A DNA stretch of 64,000 nucleotides from Sweltsa coloradensis (GCA_024449915.1 JAMZAV010000896.1:248001-312000), one strand, 5' to 3'. Positions 10,980 to 23,521 are shown, numbered from the stretch's first letter. Notes: generated by a model from the sequence alone, not told the origin. Program-made: numbers and translations.

Positions 10980-11318
10980 TAATACTAAATACCTCACGTT
11001 TATTTACGTGTTTATCACTCAAAAAAATTCGTTGCAAAGTTAATCAAACAATAGCACATGTTCCTTAATTATTTTGTTCGGCGATCCGTGGACGACATTT
11101 TTGTGATAGAGTGGACTGTACTGTATAATTGAAACAATAGTGTCTAAAATAAAACTTTAATTCCATCAACATCATCCATCATATCTCAAGACCTGACATT
11201 GTCTTTAACGTAGACAATAAAAAATATCTCCGCCACAGAACGGCCAGGTCAAAAAAAAAGTCAAATTACGTGTCACATACATAACTTTTTTCAGCATTGC
11301 ATTGTTTCTTTTCGCCAT
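10980..11318. other. intron, no recognised feature
   Basis: Starts just right of the hAT target duplication. AT-rich, no coding signal. Confidence 0.35.
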
Positions 11319-11465
11319 CTGGGCCCGGGACCCAGAATTGGCCCAGAGCTTTGCTCTGCTAATCGTACGAGGCGATTCAAGAGAATAGTCCACCTTGCAA
11401 ACATCGGCTAGTAAGAGTGTAGTATATCACTCATCGAAACTAGAAGTGAGTTCTAGTAAGCGAGG
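11319..11465 (+). mobile_element. family A retroposon, 5' fragment
   Basis: catctgggcccgggacccag through gaaactagaagtgagttct; diverged, 3' part missing. Confidence 0.7.
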
Positions 11466-11774
11466 TAGGATTTGGAGCCATCCTAGCAACGTGGCACATA
11501 ATAAATTCAAAGTTGTTCTTAATCGGCATTGTTGATTCTGGCGTTGATCCGCGGGTGTTCGCACTGTCCATACCACTGATTGCAATATTTCCTATTAAAT
11601 ATCGATCTTTGGTTGGTTATCGCTCACTCGTCGATCGCGTCGGGGCCTACAGGGTTGGCTTGGTCGCTTTAGTTTTGTCCCCCACTGGAAATCAGTTATG
11701 TGTCTGAGTGGGTAGACTCTAAATACGATTTTATTTATTTATTTATTTGTTTGTTAAAAAACGAAATAAGTCGT

Positions 11775-12190
11775 GGAAAAAGTTGGTTGTTCCCAGATGT
11801 GACTCATGTGATGTACATTTAACCGCACATCATATGCTAGCATAATGTACCATATATGATGCCTTGCGCACGCAATTTGAACTCTTCCAATCATATGAAG
11901 AACATCAAATATAAGATAACGGCGACAAACTTTCTAAATTTAACATTCAAATTAATTAATTTAATACAATTTAATTCACATCAAACACATTTTCCTTTAT
12001 TTATTTATTTATACCCATTCAAAAAAAACTTTTATTTGCCATTACTATCATCACCATCATTTTCTTTCCTTTTATGAACTAAGAAAATATAACCATCAAA
12101 CACACCATAAACTCATTTCATTAACTTTCAATATCACAGGCGGCGCAATATGACCTCACCGGTTGAAGCGCCCTATAGTTTCTCACGTCG
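11775..12190 (+). mobile_element. family B LINE, 3' part
   Basis: Begins in the Cys/His segment after RNase H (tgtgactcatgtgatgtaca) and runs to GGCGCAATATGACCTCACC and cacgtcgta. Confidence 0.8.
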
Positions 12191-13574
12191 TACTTTCAGT
12201 CTCTGTATGCACCAAATACGCTCATCCATCAACGTTTTTGCTAAAAGCTTTCGTGGAGAGGCTTTTATTTTAATCACTGTTTACTTAACTCTCTACCGAA
12301 ACGACTTTATCCCATCTTAATCTTATTATTTACTTAAATTTAGCTTCGAAGTTTGATAAACATATTCTCCAATATTCTAAATAATTAATTACTTAGATGC
12401 CTTGGGGTTTTCAGCTCTTATTTCCCAGATTCTAGAAGTCAAGCGAGTTTGAACTTAGTTAATTTAACTTCACTAAAATGTTCGTCGCTTGATGTAAGAC
12501 TGTTGATAGTAAGGCTAAACTGACTCTAGAAATAATATACGTTTTCTGTCAATTTGCATTATCAGGTTCGAAATTTTAAATCTCATGCGAATTTGAGAGG
12601 CTTTTATGTGTCTATCCCTTGAAAAAAGAAAATGTTCATTATTCATTCGTTAAATATTCAACTTTTGCTTTAGCATATATAACAAAGCTACAAAACGTAT
12701 GTCCTCCCCCCCCCCCCCAGGCCCAATCCAAGCTTCGAGTCGAGTAGGCGGCATGAATATCAGTGTTGATTTAAGGGACGGTTGTTTTTCTCTCGTCGTA
12801 TACCCTAAGGGATGACGCGAAATCAAAGGCTTAGACTAAAAGAACTCGGTTTAAAAATAAAACCACAGATTTTGCCTGAGATGGAAAATTGCGTAATGGT
12901 CTGGAAAAGGAATATTGATGAACATTTTGGGTAGGGAGTTTGAGAAGTGACAAAGCAAACGAAATGTAAGACTTTAATTTCACTGAGTATTTGGTAGAAA
13001 TGGTTTGATTGGTGAGAGCAAGTTTTTTCAATTATCGGCTTTAGTAGTATCGATCTATGTTTGATGTATTTATTTTCTTTGGGAATTCAAATACCCCGCG
13101 CTTTTTTAATTTCCTCTTCATCCCATCAGAGCGCGTTGAATTCTCAGGAGGCCACATCATCCAATCGATATTTTTGCAAGCACGTATTTCATAATCCCCG
13201 AATTCATTTATACGGCCGTCGCTACGCAAAGCTTCGTTACCATTGTCGGTAAATCCCTGTAACAGGAGTAAAAAGTTCTCATTTCCATTGTTACATTAAT
13301 TAATATGTGATCGTGTTCCATGCTTTGCCGAGCGGTGCTCTGTAAGTTTAATCCCATTGCGATAGTTAACGTGCTTTACGGAGCATCAAGCTACTCGAAT
13401 AGCGCCTACGCGTAGGACTAATTGGAAATTAATCTCCCTTTGCAAGGACTTAAAATTATTTGCGAACGAGTTTTTTTTGTACGTAGATATAAAGCCTACC
13501 AAGGTTATACTAATTAATGAACTATGAGCAAGGCAACGGAAGAAACATGATTATAATGCATTTGGAAATATTTA
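12191..13574. other. intron, no recognised feature
   Basis: Mixed AT-rich sequence with a C run at about 12706-12718. Short frames on both strands look like chance. Confidence 0.35.
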
Positions 13575-14312
13575 CAAATTGTTTTAGAAAGATTAAATGT
13601 ATTCACGCAATTTTATCTCTCCCAATCATATGAAGAACTTCTATCACATTATGATAACGGCGACAAACTTTTTAGATTACTCATTCAAAGTTATTTATTT
13701 AACAAAAATTAATTCTCATCATATCCCGTCTGGGCCCGCGGGTAGAATTGGCCAAAAGCATGGCTCTGCTAATCGTAAAAGGCGATTCAAGAGAAAAAGT
13801 CCACCTCGCAAACATAAGCTAGTAAGAAGGGTAATATATTACTCCACGAATCTAGAGGCGAGATCTAACAATCGTCGTCGGGGACATTCCCTCTTCCCCT
13901 CGACGACGATGACGACAATGACACGACGAACGATGACAAAGACAATGACGACTACGACGTGAGAACCCCCTTTCCTCCCCTTACCTGTGCCTGGTTCTGA
14001 CCAGCATGCCCCCCCTCCCACCCCTTAGGTTAAAGTGGTGCATTAAGACCTAACGGTTGACGCGTCCTTAATTCCAAATAAACAAAAATTAATTCTCATT
14101 ATATACATTTATTTTATTTATTTATTTACATTCAATAAATATTTTTTGTTTTGCTTTTACTATCAGCGCCATCATTTTCTTTTCTTATTATATACACTTA
14201 CAAAATAATATAATCATCAAACACATTATTAACTCATTTCGTTTACTTTCAATATCACAGGCGGCGCAATATGACCTAACCGGTTCTTGCGCTCTAGTTT
14301 CTCACGTTTTAT
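13575..14312 (+). mobile_element. family B LINE, 3' part, interrupted by family A
   Basis: The LINE pieces 13575-13724 and 14081-14312 are split by a family A insertion. The tail is ggcggcgcaatatgaccta then an altered gcgctctagtttctcacgtt. Confidence 0.8.
13725..14080 (+). mobile_element. family A retroposon with target-site duplication
   Basis: A 356-bp copy inserted in a LINE tail. The 24 bp before it (13701-13724) and after it (14081-14104) are the same LINE sequence with one mismatch. The first few bases of the right copy could belong to the element. The duplication supports target-primed retroposition and defines the ends: cccgtctggg at 5', ccaaata at 3'. Confidence 0.85.
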
Positions 14313-15115
14313 TCTTTACTTTTTGAATTAATGTACACTGTAGTGTAAACATAATTTCGGACGTTTCTTCGTGAAGTTTTCTTGTTAAAACCTTTTTTAT
14401 ATCGAAATTATACTTTTTATTTTGAGGTGAAAATAAAACACAAAATAGCATAATATTTTGGTTGATGAGTATAAGTATTGTTAGTTCATACAACATATTA
14501 TAATATTTGGTGTTTTCAAACGTAAAAGTTTGTCTTCGACGCCTAGTTGTCTCGTATGTCTTATAGATGTTACCCGAAGCACCACCCTATAAGAAAGTTA
14601 GCTGTCTGTATTTTTGTTAGTGTTAAATGTGGATATTGCTCTACTTTACACCAAAATATTTCCGATTCATAAAATATATATACCATAATTTTCTTATTAA
14701 ATCTGCCCCAGTTTTAAAACTATGGTCGTTCTTGCCGTGTTTATATCACAACATAAACCCCAGGACTTTATGGCAACACATGAAAGACATTGTTTGTGAG
14801 AAGTATAAACTAAAGTACTAGCCAACACGTCAATCAAAGTCAGATCAGTGGTGATACGTTAAGATAGAGGTTTATTGAGGTTAGGTCCACTGAACACAAG
14901 AGGGCATTGATTGTGATTGAGTGGACAAAGAAAGAAAAACTAATCTAGGTCAGATGGGAGTTAAGATCTTTGGTGAACTCTCTTCAAGACTTGGAGAAAG
15001 ATCGATTCCTGATGTGATGGCCTAGGTCTTCATCATTCTGTTCAGACGATAGACGAGGCTCAACAATAGTGTACTAAGCTCTTTCGTATTGAACTTGGTC
15101 AAAGCCATCCGCCTT
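14313..15115. other. intron, no recognised feature
   Basis: AT-rich; no gene or repeat recognised. Confidence 0.35.
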
Positions 15116-15472
15116 CCGTCTGGGCCCGGGGTAGAATTTGGCCCAGAGCATGGCTCTGCTAGTCGTAAAAGGCGATTCAAGAAAAAAAGTCCACCTCGCA
15201 AACATCAGCTTGTATGCAGGGTTGTATTTTACTCCCCGAAAATATTATAGAGGCGAGCTCTGGCAATCGTCGTCGGGGACCTTTGACGACCCCTCGACGA
15301 CGATGACGACAATGACACCACAAACGATGACGAAGACAATGACGACCGCGACGTGAGAACCCCCTTTCCTCCCCTTACCCGTGGCTGGTTCTGACCAGCA
15401 TGGGCCTCCCACCCGTAGGTTAGAGTGGTGCATTATGACCTAACGGTTGACGCGTCCTTAATCAAATGAACC
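15116..15472 (+). mobile_element. family A retroposon, near full length
   Basis: ccgtctgggcccggggtag through gacgcgtccttaatcaaatg. Confidence 0.8.
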
Positions 15473-15606
15473 AAAAAAATAAATGTCTGGTCCTTGTTTT
15501 TATCGTTATTACTATTTATTTCTAAAGTTGCACATTATATGAAAATTAATATCTCCAACTCCGTAGCTAGTCAATGGTGGACTCATTCAGCTTTTAATTG
15601 AATACC

Positions 15607-15926
15607 AACTAATCGTACAAGGTGATCCAAGAAAAAAAGCCCACCTCGCAAACATCACCTAGTAAGAGCGGAGTATATTACTCCCCAAAATTGGAGGCGA
15701 GCTCTGGTAATCTTCGTCGGGGAAACTTCACCTTTCCCTAGACGATCTCCCCGACGACGATGACAATGACAAAGATGATGACGACCGCGACGTGAGAATC
15801 TGCCCCATTCCTGACCCTATCCGTGGCTGGTTTTGACCAGCATGGGCTTCTTCTCCCCATATCCTTTAGGCTAGAGTGGTGCATTATGACCTTACGGTTG
15901 ACGCGCCCATAATCCAAATAAACCAA
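15607..15926 (+). mobile_element. family A retroposon, 5'-truncated
   Basis: Starts at ctaatcgtacaaggtgatcc and ends gacgcgcccataatccaaat; the tail stem is GGTGC/GCGCC. Confidence 0.75.
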
Positions 15927-16499
15927 AACCGAAAAGTTAGTTCTGTAACTAAGTATAGGTATAGACTCAAAATGCGAATTATTTTTATTTAATTATTGTT
16001 ATAAATGATTTTATTCCGTTGTCTGAAGAAAATGCCAATCTGTCTATCAAAGGTATATTTATTAAATTGCTTCTCTCTTTTTAGGGTTGAGTGAATAGAT
16101 TCAACTACTTTGAAAAATACCAGTCAAGATAAAATACAAGATGTCACATTAATTAACTTTTCTACTATATGCTTCATGGAATTACAAATATTCGAAATCT
16201 TTCTCGTTTTTACGTCGTTGCAAATTTTAATAAAACAGTGGACTGCTTTATTAACCAAATACCTTGACTAATATCGGGGAATTTCTAATTTACATTTTCA
16301 ATATGAACAAAATGTTACAGATTCTTGACGTATTTTCCAATATTAGAAAATCTACTTGAAGTTTATATTGCGAAATTGTAAGAAAATTCTAATTATGGTA
16401 CTGTGAAGAGCTATAGGTGAATATAAGTGAAAGATTTTTCGAAGTAAAGAGGACATAATGTTCTGAATACAATAATAAAATTTAACAGTGTAGATTTTC
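15927..16499. other. intron, no recognised feature
   Basis: AT-rich, nothing recognised. Confidence 0.35.
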
Positions 16500-16770
16500 A
16501 ATTCAATCCGTGTATACGTCTTCTCGGCATGGAGTTTGTCAAAACGCTGAATTGGAAACAACACGCAAAAGATGCATGATAAAATCAATCTATTGAAAGT
16601 TCTCAGTAAGATATCTTGGGGTGCAGACAGGACCTGCATGTTGACTTATATGTACACTTAGAAAACCGTATAATCATCAAACACTAATATCACATTTCAT
16701 TAACTTTCATTATCACAGGCGGTGCAATATAATAATATCTTAACTGGTTAAAGCGCCCTAGTCTCTCACA
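16500..16770 (+). mobile_element. family B LINE, internally deleted copy
   Basis: A piece of the reverse transcriptase C-terminus (cgtcttctcggcatggagtt ... gcagacaggacctgcatgtt) is fused directly to the 3' UTR (tatgtacacttagaaaac) and ends in the usual tail, so RNase H is deleted. Confidence 0.75.
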
Positions 16771-16888
16771 TCATAATTATATGATCATGTGTATTGGAAA
16801 TGTTAATTTCTCGTGTGTTAAAGTATTGTTTGGTTCACTTATTTATATGTATTTATTTATTCGTAGTATTACAACCTTTAATCATAAA

Positions 16889-17098
16889 GGCCCATGCTGG
16901 ACTGATCCGGCCACAGTCAGAAGTGGAAAGGGGGAGAGGGTGGTTTCTCATATCGTCGTCATCATCGATGTCGTCTTTGTGATCGATCATTTCGGCGTCG
17001 TCTAAAAGATCGGTAAGGGGTAACTCCCGGAGTTTTCCGTTAGTTTCGGCGAGTAAATTACTACCAGGAAATGTTTGCAAGACTTAGTTTCGGGGAAT
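16889..17098 (-). mobile_element. family A retroposon, inverted and diverged copy
   Basis: This is one of only two family A copies in reverse orientation. On the + strand it shows ggcccatgctgg, ggtttctcatatcgtcgtca and gtcgtctttg, then ttagtttcggcgagtaaa, which are the complement of the family consensus. Its end unit (about 17050-17098) matches the minisatellite at 17578-17786. Confidence 0.6.
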
Positions 17099-17141
17099 CC
17101 CGTCTGGGCCCGGGGTAGAATTGGCCCAGAGCATGGCTCTG
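17099..17141 (+). mobile_element. family A retroposon, 43-bp 5' scrap
   Basis: Only cccgtctgggcccggggtag through catggctctg, 55 bp before the next full copy. Confidence 0.7.
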
Positions 17142-17196
17142 TCACATTCTCTGCACTCCTGAGTGCCTGATACAAGCTGCTCAAGCTACGTAGTCT

Positions 17197-17566
17197 CCCG
17201 TCTGGGCCCGGGGTAGAATTGGCCCAGAGCATGGCTCTGCTAATCGTAAAAGGCGATTCAAGAGAAAAAGTCCACCTCGAAACATCAGCTAGAAAGAGCG
17301 GAGTATCTTACTCCCCGAAACTAGAGGCGAGCTCTGGCAATCGTCGTCGGGGACCTTGCCCCCTTCCCTAGACGACCTCCCCGGCGACGATGACAATGAC
17401 ATAACGAACGATGACAAAGACGATGACGACCGCGACGTGAGAAACCCCCATTCCTCCCCTTACCCCTGGCTGGTTCTGACCAGCATGGGCCCCTCCTCCC
17501 CCCCCCCCTTAGGCTAGAGTGGTGCATTATGACCTAACGGTTGACGCGTTCTTAATCCAAATAAAC
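17197..17566 (+). mobile_element. family A retroposon, full length
   Basis: Complete copy close to consensus, ending atccaaataaacaaat, inserted between pieces of the minisatellite. Confidence 0.8.
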
Positions 17567-17577
17567 AAATAGTTTTG

Positions 17578-17786
17578 GTGAGTAAATTACTACCAGCAAA
17601 ATATGTTAGCGAGACTTAGTTTCAGAGAGTAAAATACTACCAGCAAATGTTTGCGAGACTTAGTTTCGGGGAGTAAATTACTACCAGCAAATGTTTGCGA
17701 GACTTAGTTTCGGGGAGTAAAATACTACACAATGTTTGCAAAACTTAGTTTTCGGGGAGAAATACTACCCTGCAATTTTTGCGAGA
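17578..17786 (-). repeat. minisatellite, about five 45-bp units, derived from inverted family A
   Basis: The unit is gagtaaattactaccagcaa followed by atgtttgcgagacttagtttcgggg. Reverse-complementing the family A segment tcgcaaacatcag...actccccgaaacta gives the same two blocks (tagtttcggggagtaa and gc-atgtttgcgag) with about 10 bp missing between them. One more unit lies at 17050-17098. Confidence 0.75.
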
Positions 17787-17794
17787 TGGTCTTG

Positions 17795-18217
17795 GTCTTT
17801 TTTCACTCATGGACATCTCTTAACAACAGAAAAGTTTGTTTCCAGATGTGACACATGTGATGTACATTTAACCGTAGCAGAATGTACCAAATACGATGCC
17901 TTGCGCACGCAATTTGATCTCTCCCAATCATATGGAGAAATTCTTTCTTATGATAACGGCGACAATTTTTCTAAATTTCTCATTGGAAGTAATTTATTTA
18001 GCAAAATTAAATTCACATCAATCACAATATCTGTATTTATTCATTTCCGTTCAATAAAATAAAAATTGCTATTACTACCATCACCATCATTTTTCTTTTT
18101 CTTTATAAACTAAGAAAACAAAATAATCATCAAACACACCATAATCAATTTTCAATATCACAGGCGACGCAATATGACCTTACCGGTTGAAGCGCTCTAG
18201 TTTCTCACGTCGTCGTT
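17795..18217 (+). mobile_element. family B LINE, 3' part
   Basis: From catggacatctcttaacaac (Cys/His segment) to aggcgacgcaatatgacctt and cacgtcgtcgttgg. Confidence 0.8.
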
Positions 18218-18229
18218 GGTTTTCGTTAT

Positions 18230-18577
18230 TCCTGGGTAGAATTGACCCAGAGCATGGCTCTGCTAATCGTACAAGGCGATTCAAGAGACAAAGCCCACCT
18301 CGCAAACATCAGCAAGAAGGGTGGTATTTTACTTCCCGAAACTAGAGGCGGGCTCTGGCAATCGTCGTCGGGGACCTTGCCCCTTTCCCTTGACGACCTC
18401 GAAAGACGATGACGACAATGACACACGAACGATGACGAAGACAGAAATGACGACCGTGCGACGTAATAAACCCTATTTCCTCCCCTTCCCCGTGGCTGGT
18501 TCTGACCAGCATGCCCCCCCCCCCGTAGATAAGAGTGGTGCATTATGACTTAACGGTTGACGCGTCCTTAATCCAAA
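18230..18577 (+). mobile_element. family A retroposon, nearly full length
   Basis: Starts cctgggtagaattgacccag only 13 bp after a LINE tail and ends gacgcgtccttaatccaaaa. Confidence 0.8.
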
Positions 18578-18753
18578 AAAATCGTTGATCATCTCATCTT
18601 ATACGATCAACTCAACAATGGAATGAACGAATGTACACGCAGACCATTGTCATAATTTTCGTATTTAAAAATTATATTTAATTATTGGTTTGTGTATTTA
18701 AATTTTGTTTTTACATTTGGCTTTCTACCACTTTACATTTCCTTACATTGAGC

Positions 18754-19079
18754 ACCCCCGTCTAGACCCGGGGTAGAATTGACCCATAGCATGGCTCTGC
18801 GCTAATCGTACAAGTAGATTTAAGAGAAAAAGTCCACCTCTGAAACATCAGCTAGGCGAAGGGTATTATATTACTCCCCGAAACTAAAGGCGAGCTCTGG
18901 CAATCGAAGTCGGGAACACCTCCCCTTTTCTTAGACGACGTCCCCGACGACAATGACAATGACACAACGAACGATGGCAAAGACGATGACGGCCGCGACG
19001 TGAGAGTCCCCCTTCCTCCCTTTACTTTTAGGCTAGAGTGGCGCATTATGACCTAACGGTTGACGCGCCCTTATTAAAA
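18754..19079 (+). mobile_element. family A retroposon with 12-bp target duplication
   Basis: CTTACATTGAGC occurs exactly at 18742-18753 and 19080-19091, bracketing the copy. The ggctggttctgacc region is deleted. The tail has the GGCGC/GCGCC stem. Confidence 0.85.
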
Positions 19080-19091
19080 CTTACATTGAGC

Positions 19092-21006
19092 TTGCCTTGT
19101 TGTTTCCTTCCATATCATATATTTTCGAGACCGACAACTCAATATTCATTTTGAACTGTTTGCTTGTTTGTGTTCGTTTGTAAAACATCATGCACCTAAC
19201 ATATACTCGGATCAGTTTATGGAAATTTAAGAGAATTTGCAGGCTGCAGTATAACAGGTAAATACCATCACCGGCAACATGAAATAAAAAAATAAGAAAA
19301 ATTGTAATTAGATTGTATTGTATAAAACTTTATTTTCAATGGGAAGACGATTATTATTCCAATTATACAATTCTAAATTGACCTTTGTTGCAAGAACTTA
19401 ATGACACCGTCCATATGCACGTCATATATGGATTACAGTCCAATGCAAAAGCTATCTGTCTAACCGGAATTTGAACCCGAACCTTCTTTATTGTATGAAG
19501 GAATTAACAGACCCAAACGAACAATGTACCACATAAAATATAATTCAAAAACTGTAAATAAATTTAAAAGTAGAAGACGAGGAGAAAAAAGTTTCATTTG
19601 TGTGTAGCTGGTGGGTTGGTGGTTGATGAACAAATACGAATTTAGATAAATCAAGCATTGTTCTTCTTTTGTTAATCAATTATTATAACGATAAAGGATA
19701 AACATAAAATAAATCAATGCAAACCTCCCGTATCCCGACTAACTACCCCTAGTGCGTTCCCGCAAGGATAAAGACCGGAGTGATACGGTCCCGCGCCATC
19801 CGAGCCAGAACGGGGTTATCGACGGGAACGAAGCTGCGCCATGCAACAGGTTAGGTTCAACAGGCGGTCGCCTATGGGAGAGATTCCGTAATGAATTTAA
19901 AACACCAGGGCCCTCCGTTCAGTCTTTTTATCCGCGGTATAAGCATAGTTAGGTGTATAAGTGCGGTATAACTCCGAATCCATTCATGAAGACTTTATCC
20001 CGCATCGCACGGGATAGAAATATTGTAAACAGATGGCGGCATTTTAAATTTGCGTCTAGTGTAAAACGAGAAAGTTGTCATTACCCCCCCCCCAAAAAAC
20101 AAACAGAACCGTCTCGGGCCTGGGCCCAGATGTAAAAAATTATTAAATACAACGTTGGGCCTAAATTTTCGATTGGGCAAAGGGACTAATAAAATTTATC
20201 AAACATAACACTTTGACAAGCCCTTGGCCCTTTCCCCTGGGAAACCCCGGGCCCTGCCGACCTTGTTTTGAAACAAACCCGCACTAAAAACATTTTAATT
20301 CTAAAAAACCTTTGCAATGAAAAAATAGTAGATATCCTAGGGGTATTCCAAAATTTTCCGGGAAAATACGCCCTTTTTTTTTCTTTAATGACTCACACAA
20401 TCTTCTGTCAATAAATAAAAAAGTGAAAAAAAAGATGGCGCAAATTTTTTTGTGTTCTTTTTCAAATCTGCTGATTTTCGGCTGTGGAAACAGTGGAAAA
20501 AACATTTGTTGTACTTGTTGTTGGGTTGAAAATTCGATTGGGTGAGAGTTTTCTCAGACTTAACCCGGGCCCTTATCCTGCCATGTCCTGCATTATACCC
20601 CTCCTTATACCCCTTATACCCGGGGTAAATGTACATGATCGGGCCCTGACAATGATGGGTAGTTTTTTAGCTCCGCGAAGTCTTAATCATTCTTCATTGC
20701 CGTTGTGGAGAAAACCTTTGGTTCTGATGGCTTTAAACTTCTAAAGCAAAACTAGGAAAAAAAGCCAGTTGGGGCGCGTTTTTTGAGCGAGCCCCGGTAC
20801 GGGCAACACTACCCAGTAGACTGCCCAAAAGTTCAACCAAAAATCTTTTTAAAGGGCTTACAAATTTTGTGAAAAAATTTTTTAAAATGGGGGAAAAAAG
20901 GATAAAAACCCCCGCCATCTAGAGGGCCTTGCTTTATTTTTTTTGGGAAAAAATATTTTACTCTTGATTTTTTCTAGGTGGGAGTACATAGTGCCAGAAT
21001 TCTTTT
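19092..21006. other. intron, no recognised gene; one tRNA-like stretch
   Basis: About 19450-19515 (minus) has a B-box-like ggttcgggttcaaattcc. From about 20200 to 21000 homopolymers and GGGG/CCCC runs are frequent, possibly a low-quality patch. Confidence 0.4.
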
Positions 21007-21600
21007 GCGACTTTTCGTTTCCATGGTAAAGTTACTTTTTTTTAAAAAGTAATTTCTATCTACACTTTATCGGTCAAAATAAAATTTAAAATATTCGTGA
21101 CCGGAAGGACTTTTAAAAAGATTTTGGGTACCTCAATTTTGTCGCCGTTTAGTTTAAAAAAAAAAATTTAGATTAACTTTAATTTAACTTTATAACTTTT
21201 TAAACGATTTTGCCACAAAACTAATGGCATTCAATCGGGAAAGAAACTTGCGGATGGTCAAAATTTCAACTCACCGACCAGCTCCGTTTGACCGCTATCA
21301 TGAGCCAAAAAAGCTGTGCGACTTTCCGTTGGGCCCTGGTAACGGGACTTTGTTATAATGAATTTCCATCTACACTACTTATCGGATCAAAATAAAAATA
21401 ACATATTCGTGATCGCACGGGCATTCTAAATGATTTTGGGCCCCCTCAGATTTTGTCGCCGTTTAGTTTTAAAAAAAAACTTTCGATTAACTTTATTGTA
21501 ACTTTTTAAACTTTTAACAATTTTGCCACAAAACTATACAGCAACCCGCCTAGGTGGTTGTACATGTGTGCAAAATTTCAGGTCGATCAGAGAAACGGTG
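21007..21600. repeat. two tandem units of about 311 bp
   Basis: The segment from gcgacttttcgttt (21007) recurs diverged from gcgactttccgttg (21318). Shared blocks include tatctacactt, tcaaaataaaa, attttgtcgccgtttagttt and gattttgccacaaaacta. A third partial unit follows (gtgcaaaatttcaggtcgat). Confidence 0.7.
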
Positions 21601-21883
21601 CGACCTGTATCGAAGCAGTAACAGAAAAAAAAACAAAAAAAAAAGACATTCGAGCCATAAGAGTCAAGTGGAGACGCTCGCTTCGCTCGCTCAATAACTA
21701 TGTATTCAACTCATCATTTGGTACAAGACTTCCAATTATAATGAGAAAAACTTAACTCTAAGGGTTATATAATTGAGTTTTGATGGATACCTGAACACGT
21801 GGGATTAGAGGGAAAAGAAAACGCTGATCGGGCTGCTAAGGAAGCTTCCCAGCGTCGCGACAATGATTTCAATATAGTTCAAC

Positions 21884-22245
21884 CCCCGTCTGGGCCCCGG
21901 GGTAGAACAGGCCCAGAGCATGGCTCTGCTAATCGTAAAAGGCGATTCAAGAGGAAAAGTCCACCTCGCAAACATCAGCTAGTAAGAGCGGAGTATCTTA
22001 CTCCCCAAACTAGAGGCGAGCTCTGGCAATCGTCGTCGGAGACCTTGCCCCCTTCCCTTGCCGACCCCCCGGCGACGATGACAATGACACAACGAACGAT
22101 GACAAAGACGATGACGACCGCGACGTGAGAAACCCCCCTTCCTCCCCTTACCCGTGGCTGGTTCTGACCAGTATGGGCTCCCCCTCCCCACCCCCCCTAG
22201 CTAGATTGGTGCATTATGACCTGACGGTTGACGCGTCCTTAACCA
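21884..22245 (+). mobile_element. family A retroposon, full length, inside LINE
   Basis: cccgtctgggccccggggta through gacgcgtccttaaccaaata. The LINE sequence agttc flanks the whole insertion on both sides. Confidence 0.8.
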
Positions 22246-22266
22246 AATAAAAAAAAAAAAAAAAAA

Positions 22267-22363
22267 TCCCCCTTTCCCTGGTGTTTTTGATAGCATGGGC
22301 CCTCCCCCCCCCCCCCCCAGGGGAGGGGACATTATGACCTAAAGGTTGACGCGTCCTTAAACC
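22267..22363 (+). mobile_element. family A retroposon, second 3' fragment
   Basis: Only the 3' end (gcatgggccc, a C run, then cattatgacctaaaggttga); a head-to-tail partner of the preceding copy, joined through an A run. Confidence 0.65.
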
Positions 22364-23149
22364 AAAGAAACTTTTAAAAAAAAAAAAAAAGTTCGAGTCA
22401 AGAGTGGGGGTCAAGCAACGATTGTTGGGTTTGCGACAAGCATCTTGGGATGTGGGGCAAAATAACAAATTGCGGTGTGTGCAAACACTAAAAAAATTCT
22501 CCCCTCGTCCGAATCTTACGTGGAGAGAGGTGGTATTGTCCTGAATACGAATTTGGCCACACACTCTAAATCAGGGTTCCTTAACCAAAGAAAAAAGTTG
22601 TTACCCGAGCGACACGTGTATGTACTTTTTTAAACCCTTATCATACCTAGCAAATGTCCATAAAGTGCCTTCGCACTCAATTTATCTTTCCGAATTATAC
22701 GAAGAATGTTTACCGTATGACGACAACCTTGCTAAATTTATTTTCCAAAGTAATTTATTTATCAAAATTCAATTAGTTAATTTAATTTAACATCATACAC
22801 ATTTCTTTAATAAATTTATTTCCATTCATATAATAATTTTTATTTTGCTAATAATAAAATCACCATAATTTTCTTTCCTTTTTTATACTCTTAAAAAACA
22901 ATACAATCATCCAACACACCATTAACTAATTTCATTATCTTTCACTATCACAGGCGGCGCAATAAACCTAACCGGTTGAAGCGCCCTAGTTTCTCACGTC
23001 GTCTTCGTTGTGGTGATCACTTAGCATTTTCCTCCGAACAGTGCACAAGTTCTTGAGTTCGACACCCGGGTAATGTAAAGGTTATGTTTGTGAATTGCTT
23101 CTACCTCAGATGATTACGACCGTCTTTGGCATATATAAAAAGTATGCAT

Positions 23150-23466
23150 ACAATATATGATGCCCTGCGCATGCAATTTGATCTCGACGAATCATACGAA
23201 GAACTTTTATCACATAAATAACGACAAACTTTCTAAATTTCTCATTCAAAGTAATTTAGTAAAATTTAATTCACATTAAACACATTTTCATTTTTATTTA
23301 TTTTTTCCATTACTATTATCTCCATAATTTTCTTTTCTTTTTTTTAACTAAGAAAATAATATTATCATCAAACACTCCATTCACCCATGTTATTAACTAA
23401 CAATATCACAGGTGGTGCAATATAACCTAACCGGTTGAAGCGCCCTAGTTTTTCACGTTGTCGTTG
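23150..23466 (+). mobile_element. family B LINE, 3' tail
   Basis: tgatgccctgcgcatgcaat through ggtggtgcaatataacctaa and GGTTGAAGCGCC. Confidence 0.75.
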
Positions 23467-23521
23467 AAGTTAGTAAGCACAGCAATATGTCAGTAAAAAC
23501 CAGAAATAAACATTGTTGGCT

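Larger units (their letters stand above)
21693..23012 (+). mobile_element. family B LINE, RNase H to 3' end, interrupted by family A
   Basis: Starts ttcaactcatcatttggtac (end of RNase H) and contains gggattagagggaaaagaaa (GIEGKENADRAAKEAS). It is interrupted at 21884-22380, then resumes and ends GGTTGAAGCGCC and cacgtcgtcttcg. Homopolymer gains are frequent after 22250. Confidence 0.8.

Noticed and set aside
17578..17786. CRISPR-like array
   Set aside because: Units are contiguous with no unique spacers and the context is eukaryotic; it is a minisatellite.
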